The notes: generated by a model from the letters alone, not told the origin. Shown: positions 1 through 11,027, counted from the first letter of the stretch. The stretch: DNA of 64,000 nucleotides from Triglochin maritima (GCA_963682175.1 OY821787.1:17772501-17836500), one strand, 5' to 3'. Numbers and translations: made by a program.

Positions 1-1963
1 GTTAGATTAAATTTCTAAAAAAATAATCAAATTTTAATTTGGTGTATTGTTTAAAAGTGTCATTTCAAGGAAATAAGTATCCTTTAAAAGAACATGTTAT
101 TTGAGAATTCTTTTGAGTTTTAAGGACACATTCCTTCGAACATAAAGCACAAACAAACTTCAGTTTCCAAGGAAAGACTTTAGTAACCGAATACATTTCG
201 GTTGTCGGAACTGGCGATTCTATTTTGGGAATTTGGTGCACCAAACTTGGTTCGGTTGACCGCATACCTTTAAGGTTGTTGTTGCTTTCCGATAACCAAA
301 TATTGACAAAGAAAAAGGATCAAAAAACGATAGCAAATCTTATGGATTTGGGTTATTAAAAAACTATTGCATATTTCGGTTTCATTATGACAGGAGCCAC
401 AAGACACAACTTTTCATTTAACGGTCTACTATTAATGAATAGAACGTAGCCATAAAAAAGACACCAAATCGAACTACTCTCTCCAATCTCATTAAAATGA
501 CATCGCACGTCAGATATTGTAATGGCCTATTTTTAAGACATGGTTTGAGGCAACTTATTGAGAGTCGTGATGAAAAGACACAACCTTTCATTATAGGGTC
601 TATAAAGGGATGAGCTGTGATAAAGCGATGTGAGTCATGAGAATTGCATTTATTCCAGTCTTGCCTTTTCTTTCTTATTTTTTAATCCTCATCTCAAATA
701 ATTGAATTTGTTGTTTAAGTAATATGAAGTGAGGAGATGAGAATCCTAACTGAGTGCCACTTTCAAAGTTCGATCATTTAATCTTATTTAGTATTCCTAA
801 GTATAAGTCAAACTTATTTTAGTTCATGGTTTGCGAAAAGACTCAACCTATCATTACTTCTATAAAATCATTGGTTGTAGTGTATTCCATTCATATTTCC
901 TAAACCCTTGGTGCAATCTGTCCTTCGTCCACTGAAAGTCCACTTCTTGAAATGGTCTCCATCAATGTGCATGAAGACCCCACTACCTACCACTGCACAC
1001 CCACTTTCTTTTGTGGTTTGTTGGCAAAGCACGACCGAGTAGAGACGTCGGAGGCCCCAAATCCTAGGTTCCTCGCCTACCCCAATCTTCCATCTACGAT
1101 GGCATTTTTTCTTCCTTCTTCGTCATAAGTTTTTTGTATTTTGATTTGGTCCTAACCTTTATTTTGGTTTAATTTTTTGTAGTGGGTCCATGGTCTTTTT
1201 TGTTTTCAAAGACCCAATGACTGTGCAATGCTTCTTTCTCTAATGTTTGGGCAACGTGCAACTCCACATGGATGAGCTGGACTGACTTCAGGAGAGGTTG
1301 GAATCACTGATTTCCAAGAGCTCCACTACAGGAATGGTGGGATTATTTGCACGCACGAGAGACCGATTGGAGGCATCTCCACACCCGGCCACACTCCTAC
1401 CCCTAGAGTCTAGTGCACCAATGTAGCCTCCCAAGTTGGTTGTCATCTTGAAGAGGTAGTATGGTTGGATCAATCGGGTTGTCCTATGAGTTACTGGGAG
1501 CTCCCTCTTCTCCATAATTCGATAAGGTGCCACTTCTAATAATCCACACTATTTTGCAGAATAATTTACAATTAAATATAGATAATGCATAATCATCAAG
1601 TTAAGATCAAGTGTTAGAATATTTCTATCAATCGGTCATATAGACCCGATCATACATCAAATTGCTTGCTTTGATTTGAATATCCAACTACCCAACTGGA
1701 AGTCATATAGGAGAAGGAGTCGACCAGAGCTCCTACCTCCCAAGTTGGTGGTCAGCGGATCCTAAAGCACCTACCGATAACATTGGCATATCAAGCTGGT
1801 TTCAAGTTCCAGGAAAAAAAATGTTGAAAGCCTGCATGTGTTGGCTCGGTCGAGAGGATAAAATTTCAGCACATTGTGTTAGAATAATATGCAGGATTGC
1901 CTCACATCTCTCTAGTGCAAATTGGGTTAGGTTAATTAATGTAATGATGCGCATAGAATTATG
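1..1963. other. AT-rich DNA, no recognisable gene
   Basis: I see no convincing coding region, RNA gene or complete mobile element here. Reading frames are short and broken on both strands. The stretch from about 900 to 1550 is less AT-rich and contains pyrimidine-rich tracts, but no protein domain is recognisable. Its right edge is set by the start of an old LTR relic at 1964. Confidence 0.5.
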
Positions 1964-2114
1964 TGTCAGCTTTTAGGCTTAATCTATATTAATTTTGATG
2001 ATTAATCAAATTAATCTTAATCAATCAAAGTCAAACACGATTACATGCATTGCATACATAATTTTATACATACAATTATCTTAATTGGTTGATCAAGATA
2101 ACAAAGGGGGTATT
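1964..2114 (+). repeat. Old Sirevirus-type LTR relic, left part
   Basis: The sequence from TGTCAGCTTTTAGGCTTAAT follows, with many substitutions, the first 150 bp of the two young LTRs in this window (TGTTGGCTTTTTGGCCTTAA), including the following TTTTGATGAT and CTTAATTA-like blocks. It is interrupted at 2114 by element A. It resumes in 7539-7559 and again at 12589 after element B. I infer one ancient, diverged LTR that received both younger relatives. Confidence 0.6.
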
Positions 2115-2489
2115 TGTTGGCTTTTTGGCCTTAATCTAGGTTTTGATGATTTAATTAACCTAATCTTAATTATGATGATGTAGAGTAGCACACATATTGC
2201 ATTGCACATATATAGTATTGTGCTAACCTCTACAGGTGATCAAGACTCGTGGAAGGAAGGAAATCAAGTCAAGATTTGTAATAAAGCTAAATGAAGACTT
2301 GTAATCTTGATTTTATTTTGAGTCTTAGGAACATGTGTAAATTGAGCATACAAGAGTTAAAAACATATCACATACACACTAGGTTCCTTAGAGAAGTCAC
2401 ACACAAAATTTCACCTTATTTGGACTTCATTAGATCACCCAAACCTTAGTCGGAAATCACTTATAAACTTAAACCCAGATTTCCTGTGT

Positions 2490-2965
2490 GAACCGGTCGA
2501 CCGAACCAGTTCTCAGTTCGACCGGTTTATAACAGACTCTCCACAGTGATTTTACCGAACTCTACCGGTCGACCGGTTCTATCTTTTCGGTCGACCGATC
2601 CCGGATTTTAATATGGCCGTTTTTCTTGTCGTATTCCTATAACGGTCGTATTCGTATAAAACAAACTTAACCCCAAAATACATTCGGTAACCGGTCGAAC
2701 GAAGACCTTGTTTCGGTCGACCGGTTGAACACATTTTCAGAAACCAAATTCCCTGCTATCGGTCGACACATTTCTCGTTCGACCGATTGACCTTTGTCTC
2801 AACCGAATCCCCTTTTCGGTCGACCGCTCCATACTTTGGTTCGACCGATTCACTTAAGTAGAGTTAAGTTCTAGCTCGTTTGTCCGACCGAATATTCTTT
2901 TGTTCGACCGTTCTCCTTGAAAACAAGTGAACGGTCGACCGGTTTAGTAGTTTCGGTCGACCGGT
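2490..2965. promoter_or_regulatory. Cluster of CGGTCGACCG palindromes in U3
   Basis: Seven exact CGGTCGACCG copies and about as many one-arm variants (such as GTTCGACCG) lie upstream of the TATA box. Several sit as pairs about 22 bp apart, for example 2566-2575 and 2588-2597. The cluster recurs in the 3' LTR at +3866. Palindromic repeats in LTRs are known for Sireviruses; this motif and its function are not assigned here. Confidence 0.8.
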
Positions 2966-3058
2966 TCTGGACAGATTTGCAGCCCGATTTTCTGCTTTGT
3001 GTATCTTGCACAAAACCCAATCAAATCTATCCCCAACGGCTAGAAAACCTTAGGAGCT

Positions 3059-3066
3059 TATAAATA
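3059..3066 (+). promoter_or_regulatory. TATA box of element A LTR
   Basis: TATAAATA lies about 945 bp into the LTR and downstream of the palindrome cluster, the expected place for the LTR promoter. The 3' LTR has the same box at 6925-6932. Confidence 0.75.
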
Positions 3067-3674
3067 GAGGATCAAGACTTGTTGTTAACACAACTCTCCA
3101 ACTCCAATTGTCCCAATACATTAGAGAGAAACCTTAATCCTCAAAGCTCCAAATTCTACACTCTTTAAGCCTAAACTTCACACATTTGATCATATACTCA
3201 TCCTACTCAAAGTGTGCTCAATTAGAGAGTGAATCCCACTCAAGGTTACATTTGTTGTAAAGAGAGCAAGGGTCTTGGTGAAAGCTCAAGGCAAGAAGCA
3301 AGGATTTCGGTGAAAGCCCGAAGTGTTCCTCTCGGATTGTGAGAGGTGGTGCCAAGCTCGGCGAGGGTTGTTCGCGAGCTTGAAGACTTGTAAAAGGCAT
3401 TGCTCCCGGCCCGGAACGGGGAGGCATAGTGAAGACGCAAGAGGGGCTCGAACGGAGTTTCGAGAGGGGCTTGCAAGAGAGGACGTAGGCGCGGCCGAAC
3501 CTCTATAAAAACCGACGTGTCTTCTTTGTGGTTTGCATTACTTTCTACTTGTGTTTGATTTAGTTTAATTTCCGCTGCATTTCTTTGATCGATCAACCAA
3601 GTAGTTAATTAGGGTTTAATAGGTGATTAGCTTAAAAGTGATTAGTGGACCCATAACCCACACGATCCTACATT

Positions 3675-3686
3675 TGGTATCAGAGC
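3675..3686 (+). other. Primer-binding site, initiator tRNA-Met
   Basis: TGGTATCAGAGC follows the 5' LTR by two bases and matches the usual plant retrotransposon site complementary to the 3' end of initiator methionine tRNA. Confidence 0.92.
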
Positions 3687-3724
3687 CTTGTTAGCTAAAT
3701 TCTATACTTAATCGTATTTTTAGC

Positions 3725-5353
3725 ATGGCTAGCACATCTAATCACTTAGAGGGTTTATGCACCACAAGGCCTCCTTTGCTTAATGGGTCAAATTATGATT
3801 ATTGGAAAAATAGAATGAAAATCTTTTTAATATCAAATGACCTTAAGTATTGGAAGTTTATTCAAACTCCATACATCCCCCCAAATGAAAATGAGTTAGA
3901 TTCTTTATCTAGGCCTCAAATGAAAGAAATTGAAATGAATTCAAAAATTATGAATATTCTTTATTGTGGCCTTAATGAGGGAGAATACAATAGAATTAGG
4001 GGATGTGAAAGTGCCAATGAAATATGGCATAGGTTACAAATGCATCATGAGGGTGATAGCAAAACCAAAGAAACTAGGATAAGTCTCCTCATGCATAAAT
4101 ATGAAATATTTTCTATGCAAATCGGTGAGAACATAAGCGACATGAACACTCGCTTCACCGATATTACTAACTCTCTTTTGATTCTTGGAAGAAGGATAAA
4201 TGAAGGAGAGATGACTCGGAAATTCCTCCGATCATTGAGCAACGATTGGGAAGACAAGGTCGTCGCAATTGAAGAATCGCACGATCTTTCCAAATTGAAG
4301 ATGGAGGAACTCATTGGAAATCTCATGGCCTATGAGCTTCAATTGAGTCATCGCAAAGAAAAAGAAGCTTCCAAGAAAACTCCTACTATGGCCTTACATG
4401 CAGATTTTGAGGAGCAAAATAGAGAAGATGAAGAAGAAGAAATCGTGGTCCTTGCCCAAGATTTTTTCAAATACCTCAAGAATAAAGAAGACAAAATTGA
4501 AAGAAGGGGTATTAGGATTGAGAGAAGAGAAAAGAAGGAGAAGGAGGAAAGCAAAATTGAGAGAAAAGAAGGGGAGAAAAAGAGGGAGAAAAGAAAAGAG
4601 AAGGGAAGGAGCAAGAGAAGAGAAAGGAGAGAAGAAGCTCACAAAGCTACATGGGATGACTCCTCATCACCATCAACATCATCTTCCACCTTGCATAGTA
4701 GAGGAGAATTTGCTTACTCATGTCACATGGCAATTGAAGATGAATTGAGTGAGGTAGCCTCTAACTCTTATATTTCTAATTCTTGCTCATCTAGAGATCT
4801 TAGTGATAGCTCAAACTCAAGAGCATCTAATGAAACATTTACTAAAGATGAGCTCCAAAATGCATTTCATGATTTAGTTAAACAATATGAGATCGTTTGT
4901 GAAAAGAACAAAAATGCTAGAAAAACTATAAATGATCTTAAATGCCAAATTGAACTAATCATGAATGAAAAGAATGAGGTGATTGCTAGACTTGAATCAA
5001 ATGAATCATCACTTGCTAGTCTAAGTAAAACACCTATTGTTTATGAACATGTAGATCTTAAAGCTTCAAATATACAATTAAGAAAAGATCTAGAAATGTT
5101 CACTAAAGGAACAAAAATGCTTGATATGCTTTTGAGTAGTCAAAGACAATCATTAGCTAAACATGGTTTAGGATACAATGTGCATTTGAAAAACCATGTA
5201 TCTCATACTACTTTAAATGGCAAGCATTTATTTGTTAAATCTAGTTCCTCAAGTGTGTGGGCACCCAAAACCAAAATGGTTTGGATCCCAAAAGCTAATG
5301 TTCAAGGACCCAAAATTGTTTGGGTACCTAAATCTACACTTGTAGGTGCTTGA
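3725..5353 (+). CDS. Gag-like protein of element A (UBN2/copia gag type)
   Basis: This intact 542-codon frame starts with ATG about 40 bp after the primer-binding site. Residues about 20-230 show the copia gag (UBN2-type) pattern, with the N-terminal YWKNRMKIFL motif and a later EIWHRLQMHHEGDSKTKE block. Residues about 255-310 are almost pure K/E/R, followed by HKATWDDS, a phrase usual downstream of the zinc knuckle in Sirevirus gag. No CCHC knuckle is present. Residues about 375-470 look like coiled coil. The C-terminus carries three W(A/I/V)PK repeats that in autonomous relatives sit just before the protease. The frame stops there, so pol was cleanly lost. The expected role is particle formation; whether it still packages RNA without the knuckle is unknown. 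Confidence 0.85.
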   Translation: MASTSNHLEGLCTTRPPLLNGSNYDYWKNRMKIFLISNDLKYWKFIQTPYIPPNENELDSLSRPQMKEIEMNSKIMNILYCGLNEGEYNRIRGCESANEIWHRLQMHHEGDSKTKETRISLLMHKYEIFSMQIGENISDMNTRFTDITNSLLILGRRINEGEMTRKFLRSLSNDWEDKVVAIEESHDLSKLKMEELIGNLMAYELQLSHRKEKEASKKTPTMALHADFEEQNREDEEEEIVVLAQDFFKYLKNKEDKIERRGIRIERREKKEKEESKIERKEGEKKREKRKEKGRSKRRERREEAHKATWDDSSSPSTSSSTLHSRGEFAYSCHMAIEDELSEVASNSYISNSCSSRDLSDSSNSRASNETFTKDELQNAFHDLVKQYEIVCEKNKNARKTINDLKCQIELIMNEKNEVIARLESNESSLASLSKTPIVYEHVDLKASNIQLRKDLEMFTKGTKMLDMLLSSQRQSLAKHGLGYNVHLKNHVSHTTLNGKHLFVKSSSSSVWAPKTKMVWIPKANVQGPKIVWVPKSTLVGA

Positions 5354-5980
5354 GGAGGAGATTGGTGGTGACCGGGTGAGCTCAAGAGTCAAATTCAAAT
5401 CCGGTTGCATCACCAAATGAGATTGGAGCTAAATTCGAATTCAACATTGGTATATATTCCTATCTATACAATTCATGTTAAATTAGCTCTAATCTAGCTT
5501 CACATGCTTAATTGACATATCATATAGTTCAATTCATTGCAAATCATATACCCTATTCATTGCAAATCATTTATCACATCCATTGATTTTAATTGTCAAT
5601 TCTAAATGGATGTTAGAATAAGGCTTAAGAAGAAACTTAATTGAACTTAAATTTCATCATACTCATGTTTCAATTTAGCCTTATTGATAGGGGGAGCTTA
5701 AATGTTATATCTTTTATTAGAGTAATGAAGTGCAAAATTTAGGGGGAGCAACTTCATTACAAGACATCCAAATTCTATGCTTAAAGTCATATTTTTTATT
5801 TTTTGATGGATGTCAAAGGGGGAGAGATAATTAAGGGGGTAACTTGGAATTTGGCATAAAATTAAACAAAAACTATGCACATCCATAGGGGGAGCATTAA
5901 TATGCATAGTTTACATATACAAATTCCATGTATTTAGATAGAATTAAGATATAGGTTGCCATCATCAAAAAGGGGGAGAT
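5354..5980 (+). other. 3' non-coding part of element A with five polypurine motifs
   Basis: There is no coding potential. AGGGGGAG occurs at 5689-5696, 5741-5748, 5817-5824, 5887-5894 and 5971-5978. The last abuts the 3' LTR and should be the plus-strand priming tract. Repeated polypurine motifs upstream of the 3' LTR are a described Sirevirus trait. Element B has the same five in the same order. Confidence 0.85.
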
Positions 5981-7538
5981 TGTTGGCTTTTTGGCCTTAA
6001 TCTAGGTTTTGATGATTTAATTAACCTAATCTTAATTATGATGATGTAGAGTAGCACACATATTTCATTGCACATATATAGTATTGTGCTAACCTCTACA
6101 GGTGATCAAGACTCGTGGAAGGAAGGAAATCAAGTCAAGATTTGTAATAAAGCTAAATGAAGACTTGTAATCTTGATTTTATTTTGAGTCTTAGGAACAT
6201 GTGTAAATTGAGCATACAAGAGTTAAAAACATATCACATACACACTAGGTTCCTTAGAGAAGTCACACACAAAATTTCACCTTATTTGGACTTCATTAGA
6301 TCACCCAAACCTTAGTCGGAAATCACTTATAAACTTAAACCCAGATTTCCTGTGTGAACCGGTCGACCGAACCAGTTCTCAGTTCGACCGGTTTATAACA
6401 GACTCTCCACAGTGATTTTACCGAACTCTACCGGTCGACCGGTTCTATCTTTTCGGTCGACCGATCCCGGATTTTAATATGGCCGTTTTTCTTGTCGTAT
6501 TCCTATAACGGTCGTATTCGTATAAAACAAACTTAACCCCAAAATACATTCGGTAACCGGTCGAACGAAGACCTTGTTTCGGTCGACCGGTTGAACACAT
6601 TTTCAGAAACCAAATTCCCTGCTATCGGTCGACACATTTCTCGTTCGACCGATTGACCTTTGTCTCAACCGAATCCCCTTTTCGGTCGACCGCTCCATAC
6701 TTTGGTTCGACCGATTCACTTAAGTAGAGTTAAGTTCTAGCTCGTTTGTCCGACCGAATATTCTTTTGTTCGACCGTTCTCCTTGAAAACAAGTGAACGG
6801 TCGACCGGTTTAGTAGTTTCGGTCGACCGGTTCTGGACAGATTTGCAGCCCGATTTTCTGCTTTGTGTATCTTGCACAAAACCCAATCAAATCTATCCCC
6901 AACGGCTAGAAAACCTTAGGAGCTTATAAATAGAGGATCAAGACTTGTTGTTAACACAACTCTCCAACTCCAATTGTCCCAATACATTAGAGAGAAACCT
7001 TAATCCTCAAAGCTCCAAATTCTACACTCTTTAAGCCTAAACTTCACACATTTGATCATATACTCATCCTACTCAAAGTGTGCTCAATTAGAGAGTGAAT
7101 CCCACTCAAGGTTACATTTGTTGTAAAGAGAGCAAGGGTCTTGGTGAAAGCCCAAGGCAAGAAGCAAGGATTTCGGTGAAAGTCCGAAGTGTTCCTCTCG
7201 GATTGTGAGAGGTGGTGCCAAGCTCGGCGAGGGTTGTTCGCGAGCTTGAAGACTTGTAAAAAGCATTGCTCCCGGCCCGGAACGGGGAGGCATAGTGAAG
7301 ACGCAAGAGGGGCTCGAACGGAGTTTCGAGAGGGGCTTGCAAGAGAGGACGTAGGCGCGGCCGAACCTCTATAAAAACCGACGTGTCTTCTTTGTGGTTT
7401 GCATTACTTTCTACTTGTGTTTGATTTAGTTTAATTTCCGCTGCATTTCTTTGATCGATCAACCAAGTAGTTAATTAGGGTTTAATAGGTGATTAGCTTA
7501 AAAGTGATTAGTGGACCCATAACCCACACGATCCTACA
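5981..7538 (+). repeat. Element A 3' LTR
   Basis: This 1558-bp LTR is the same length as its 5' partner. It differs by eye at four sites, one in U3 and three in the R-U5 block near 7150-7260. It is followed by the target duplication GTATT and 16 more bases of the older LTR relic before element B starts. Confidence 0.93.
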
Positions 7539-7559
7539 GTATTGGGACAAAGACATCAA

Positions 7560-9120
7560 TGTTGGCTTTTTGGCCTTAATCCGTATTTTGATGATGTAAT
7601 TAAACCTAATCTTAATTAGGACATGTAGATTAGCACATGTAGTATAATAGTATACATGTTGTATTGTGCTAACATCTACAGGTGATCAAGACTCAAGAAA
7701 GAAGAAAAATCAAGTCAAGACATGTAATCAAGCTAGGATTGAAGACATGTAATTTTACCTTTCTTTGAGTATTAGGAACTTATGTGAATTGAGCATAACA
7801 TAAGCTAATATGCATGCATTCACACACTAGGTTCCTTGTAGGAGTCACACACAAAATATCATATAATTTGGACTTCATTAGATCACCTAAACACCTAAAA
7901 CATTGGTCACCAGTCTGCCTGAGTTCGGTCGACCGTTCACCTTTCGGTCGACCGGTTATACACAATTTTTGTTATACCAGACCAATCCGTTCAACCGATC
8001 ACACATCTATTCAACCGATTACCCAGACCTGTTCGGTCGACCGGTAGACCTTCGGTCGACCGTTTCGTTTGCCATTTCTGGTAAAAATATTACCGTTTTA
8101 TTTGTCGTATTATACAACGGTCATATACACATTTTTCTCAATATACACCCCCATATACATTAGAACCGGTCGAACAAAACACACCTTTCGGTCGACCGTT
8201 TAATTCGTGAAAACCCCCCTGCTATCGGTCGACACAAGTTTGTCCAACCGATCAAGATTTCTCTCTACCGAACCCAGTAGTTCGGTCGACCGGTACCTGC
8301 TCGGTCGACCGTTGACCTATAGAACTTAAGTGATTCGGTCGACCAGTACCTATGTTCGGTCAACCGATCCATCAACAGACTCAAGGGTTCGGTCGACCGA
8401 TACACCTTTCGGTCGACCGTTTCTGGACAGATTTCTGAACCCGATTTTCTGTTTTGTGTATCTTGCACAAAACCCAATCAAATCTTGTCCAAACGGCTAG
8501 AAATCTTTAGGAGCTTATAAATAGAGGTTCACACTTAGTTTTCCACAAGATTTCACAACTCCAAAGTGTCAAACTTATAGTGAGATTTTCCACAACCTCA
8601 AAGCTCCCAATTAGTGATTCCAAAGCCTAATTTCCACATCCTCCATCATACAATCATCTAGCAATTGTTGTGCTCAATTAGAGAGTGAATCCCACTCAAG
8701 GTTACATTTGTTGTAAAGAGAGCAAGGGTCTTGGTGAAAGCCCAAGACAAAGAAGCAAGGATTTCGGTGAAAGCCCGAAGTGTTCCTCTCGGATTGTGAG
8801 AGGTGGTGCCAAGCTCGGCGAGGGTTGTTCGCGAGCTTGAAGACTTGTAAAAGGCGTTGCTCCCGGCCCGGAACGGGGAGGCATAGTGAAGACGCAAGAG
8901 GGGCTCGAACGGAGTTTCGAGAGGGGCTTGCAAGAGAGGACGTAGGCGCGGCCGAACCTCTGTAAAACCGACGCGTCTTCTCTTTGTGGTTTGCATTACT
9001 TTCTACTTGTGTTTGATTTGTTTTTAATTTCCGCTGCATTTCTTTGATCGATCAACCAAGTAGTTAATTAGGGCTTAATAGTGATTAGTGGACCCATAAC
9101 CCACGATCCACGATCCTACA
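7560..9120 (+). repeat. Element B 5' LTR
   Basis: TGTTGG...CCTACA, 1561 bp. U3 carries nine exact CGGTCGACCG palindromes between about 7926 and 8430, several as pairs 19-20 bp apart (7926-7935 and 7945-7954). TATAAATA lies at 8516-8523. Near the 3' end CCACGATCCACGATCC is a short tandem duplication absent from element A. Confidence 0.93.
8516..8523 (+). promoter_or_regulatory. TATA box of element B LTR
   Basis: TATAAATA lies in the same context as in element A, after AGGAGCT and before GAGG. The 3' LTR copy is at 11984-11991. Confidence 0.75.
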
Positions 9121-9122
9121 TT

Positions 9123-9134
9123 TGGTATCAGAGC
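9123..9134 (+). other. Primer-binding site, initiator tRNA-Met
   Basis: TGGTATCAGAGC lies two bases after the 5' LTR, as in element A. Confidence 0.92.
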
Positions 9135-9171
9135 CTCGTTCGTTAATTTTGTTCTTAACCGATAAATTAAC

Positions 9172-10419
9172 ATGGCTCTTAATGCATCCACAACTATATG
9201 CTCTTCTAGACCACCATTTTTTGATGGAACTAATTTCTATTCATGGAGAAGTAAAATGAAAACATACATGAAATCCATGACTAATTTAGATATGTGGTCC
9301 ATAGTCTCAACTCCATATAATTTGCCTAAAGTTGATTTTAATCTATGGAGTTTAGAAGAAGAAAAATTAGCTTGCTTGAATGCCAAGGTTATGAATGTAC
9401 TATATTGTGCACTTAAGTATGAACTTTTTGACCTTGTGTCTTATTGTGAAAGTGCACATGAGATTTGGCAAGTTCTTCAAGCTAAGTATGGTGACAAGGA
9501 AGAATCACCAACCGGGGAAGAGGGAGACTCAAGCCAAATGGATGAAGCTCATGAAAGATGCGACAAGAACACATCTACATCATATTCCTCCTCAAGCTCA
9601 TCCAAGGGAGAAGATGCTCACACATGCCTCATTGTAACAATCGATGAAGAAAGTGAGGTATCTTCAAAATCTTGCTCATCAAGTTCTAGTTCTAGTTCTT
9701 ATGAAGAATCATATTCCTTTAAAGAACTACAAAATGCATTCCATGAACTTGTTGAAAGATATGAGCTTTTATGTCAAAAGAACAAGTTAGCTAGAGAAGT
9801 AAATCATGATCTTCATTGTCTAAATGAATCAACCTTGCTTGAGAAAAATGATTTACTTGCTAAAATTGATAAGCTCATCTTAGAGAATGCATGTTTAAAA
9901 GATGAGAATGAGAAATTGAAAGTTAAAACTACCACATCAAATGCAATTGAAAGTCATATGCTTGAAAATGACAAAATTAACTTGCTAAAGAAACTTGACA
10001 AATCTTATCTTGAAAGCAAGAAATTAATGAATGACTTGAATTGCATGACCGACAAATGTGTCGAATTAGAGATTCACATACATCAAATGAGTGAAAAGCA
10101 CAATTCTTTGATTCAAAATCTTAAATGCATGAATGAATCTTTTGAGCTTAAAAACAGTGAACTTAATGCCTTAAATGAAAATTTGTCAAATAAATTGCAT
10201 AAGTTCACTCATGGCAAACAAAATAACTTTTATGTTAAAAACATTCCATTTCAAATAATTGTTAAACATAATTATGCCATGAAAAGGAAAGTAAGTGTAG
10301 AGGTACCAAAATCAACTTGGATTTGGGTACCAAAAGCTAAACTTAATGGACCCAAGCAAAAAATGGGTACCAAAATCTACACTTGTAGGTACTTGAGGAG
10401 ATTGGTGGTGACCGGGTGA
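9172..10419 (+). CDS. Shortened gag-like protein of element B
   Basis: This is a 415-codon open frame starting 37 bp after the primer site. The N-terminus (residues about 15-115, with PFFDGTNFYSWRSKMKTYMK and HEIWQVLQAKYG) is the start of a copia gag domain. The rest of that domain is missing, and the frame jumps to a serine-rich linker, then FKELQNAFHELVERYE and a long coiled coil. The KSTWIWVPKAKLNGPK tail is followed by an A-run at about 10359-10364 where the frame changes relative to element A, so the last 20 residues are an out-of-frame tail. Having lost most of the assembly core and having no pol, this product is unlikely to build particles alone. Confidence 0.75.
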   Translation: MALNASTTICSSRPPFFDGTNFYSWRSKMKTYMKSMTNLDMWSIVSTPYNLPKVDFNLWSLEEEKLACLNAKVMNVLYCALKYELFDLVSYCESAHEIWQVLQAKYGDKEESPTGEEGDSSQMDEAHERCDKNTSTSYSSSSSSKGEDAHTCLIVTIDEESEVSSKSCSSSSSSSSYEESYSFKELQNAFHELVERYELLCQKNKLAREVNHDLHCLNESTLLEKNDLLAKIDKLILENACLKDENEKLKVKTTTSNAIESHMLENDKINLLKKLDKSYLESKKLMNDLNCMTDKCVELEIHIHQMSEKHNSLIQNLKCMNESFELKNSELNALNENLSNKLHKFTHGKQNNFYVKNIPFQIIVKHNYAMKRKVSVEVPKSTWIWVPKAKLNGPKQKMGTKIYTCRYLRRLVVTG

Positions 10420-11027
10420 GCCAAAGCGTCGAATTCGAATCCGGTTGCATCACCAAATGAGATTGGAGCTAATCAAGATTCAAAGTTTGGTATAAATTTC
10501 TATCCTTGAAATTTCTGAAAATTTAGCTCTAGTCTAGTTTATGTGCTTAAATGTCATACATTTAGAGTTTAATTCATTGCAAATCATATACCCTATTCAT
10601 TGCAAATCATTTACCACATCCATTGATTTTAAATGTCAAATTTTAAATGGATGTTAGAATAAGGCTTAAGTTGAAACTTAAATGAACTTAACTTGAATCA
10701 TATTCATTGTTTCTATTTAGCCTTATTGATAGGGGGAGCTTAATTGTCATATCTTTTATTAGAGTAATGAAGTGCTAAATTTAGGGGGAGCTACTTCATT
10801 ACAAGACATCCAAACTCTATGCTTAAAGTCATAATTAATTGTTGTTTTTGATGGATGTCAAAGGGGGAGAAGTAATAGATTAGGGATACTTGAAATATAC
10901 ATGAAAATTGTCAAGAAAAACTATGCACATCCATAGGGGGAGCATTTATATGCATAGTTAACATATACAAATTTCAAGTATTAGGTTGATTTAAGATATA
11001 GGTTGCCATCATCAAAAAGGGGGAGAT
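10420..11027 (+). other. 3' non-coding part of element B with five polypurine motifs
   Basis: AGGGGGAG occurs at 10731-10738, 10783-10790, 10862-10869, 10935-10942 and 11018-11025, the last ending two bases before the 3' LTR. The region aligns by eye with 5354-5980 of element A. Confidence 0.85.

Larger units (their letters stand above)
2115..3672 (+). repeat. Element A 5' LTR
   Basis: TG...CA-bounded 1558-bp LTR. U3 contains a dense cluster of CGGTCGACCG palindromes and half-sites (about 2490-2965). A TATAAATA box lies at 3059-3066, so transcription probably starts near 3090 and R-U5 is about 580 bp. The last 450 bp are nearly the same as in element B although the U3 parts differ strongly. 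Confidence 0.93.
2115..7538 (+). mobile_element. Element A: young non-autonomous Sirevirus-like Ty1/copia retrotransposon
   Basis: Two 1558-bp LTRs (2115-3672 and 5981-7538) begin TGTTGG and end CCTACA. They flank an internal region of 2308 bp and are bordered by the 5-bp target duplication GTATT (2110-2114 and 7539-7543). By eye the LTRs differ at only four positions, about 0.26 percent. At the commonly used plant rate of 1.3e-8 per site per year this suggests insertion around 0.1 million years ago. Internally there is a primer-binding site, a gag-like ORF and five polypurine motifs, but no protease, integrase, reverse transcriptase or RNase H. Movement would therefore need enzymes from an autonomous relative. 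Lineage assignment to Sireviruses rests on the gag type, the multiple AGGGGGAG motifs and the palindrome-rich LTR. Confidence 0.9.

Noticed and set aside
1288..1533. 81-codon minus-strand frame
   Set aside because: No domain, no promoter or intron signals, and its composition is like the surrounding sequence.
3323..3508. 61-codon frame repeated in all four Sirevirus-type LTRs
   Set aside because: It lies in the R-U5 leader of the LTR, and overlapping frames on the other strand are equally conserved, so conservation is explained by the young LTRs, not by coding.
7926..8430. CRISPR-like array of regularly spaced repeats
   Set aside because: The repeat is only a 10-bp palindrome with variable spacing inside a plant LTR, with no cas genes and a eukaryotic context.
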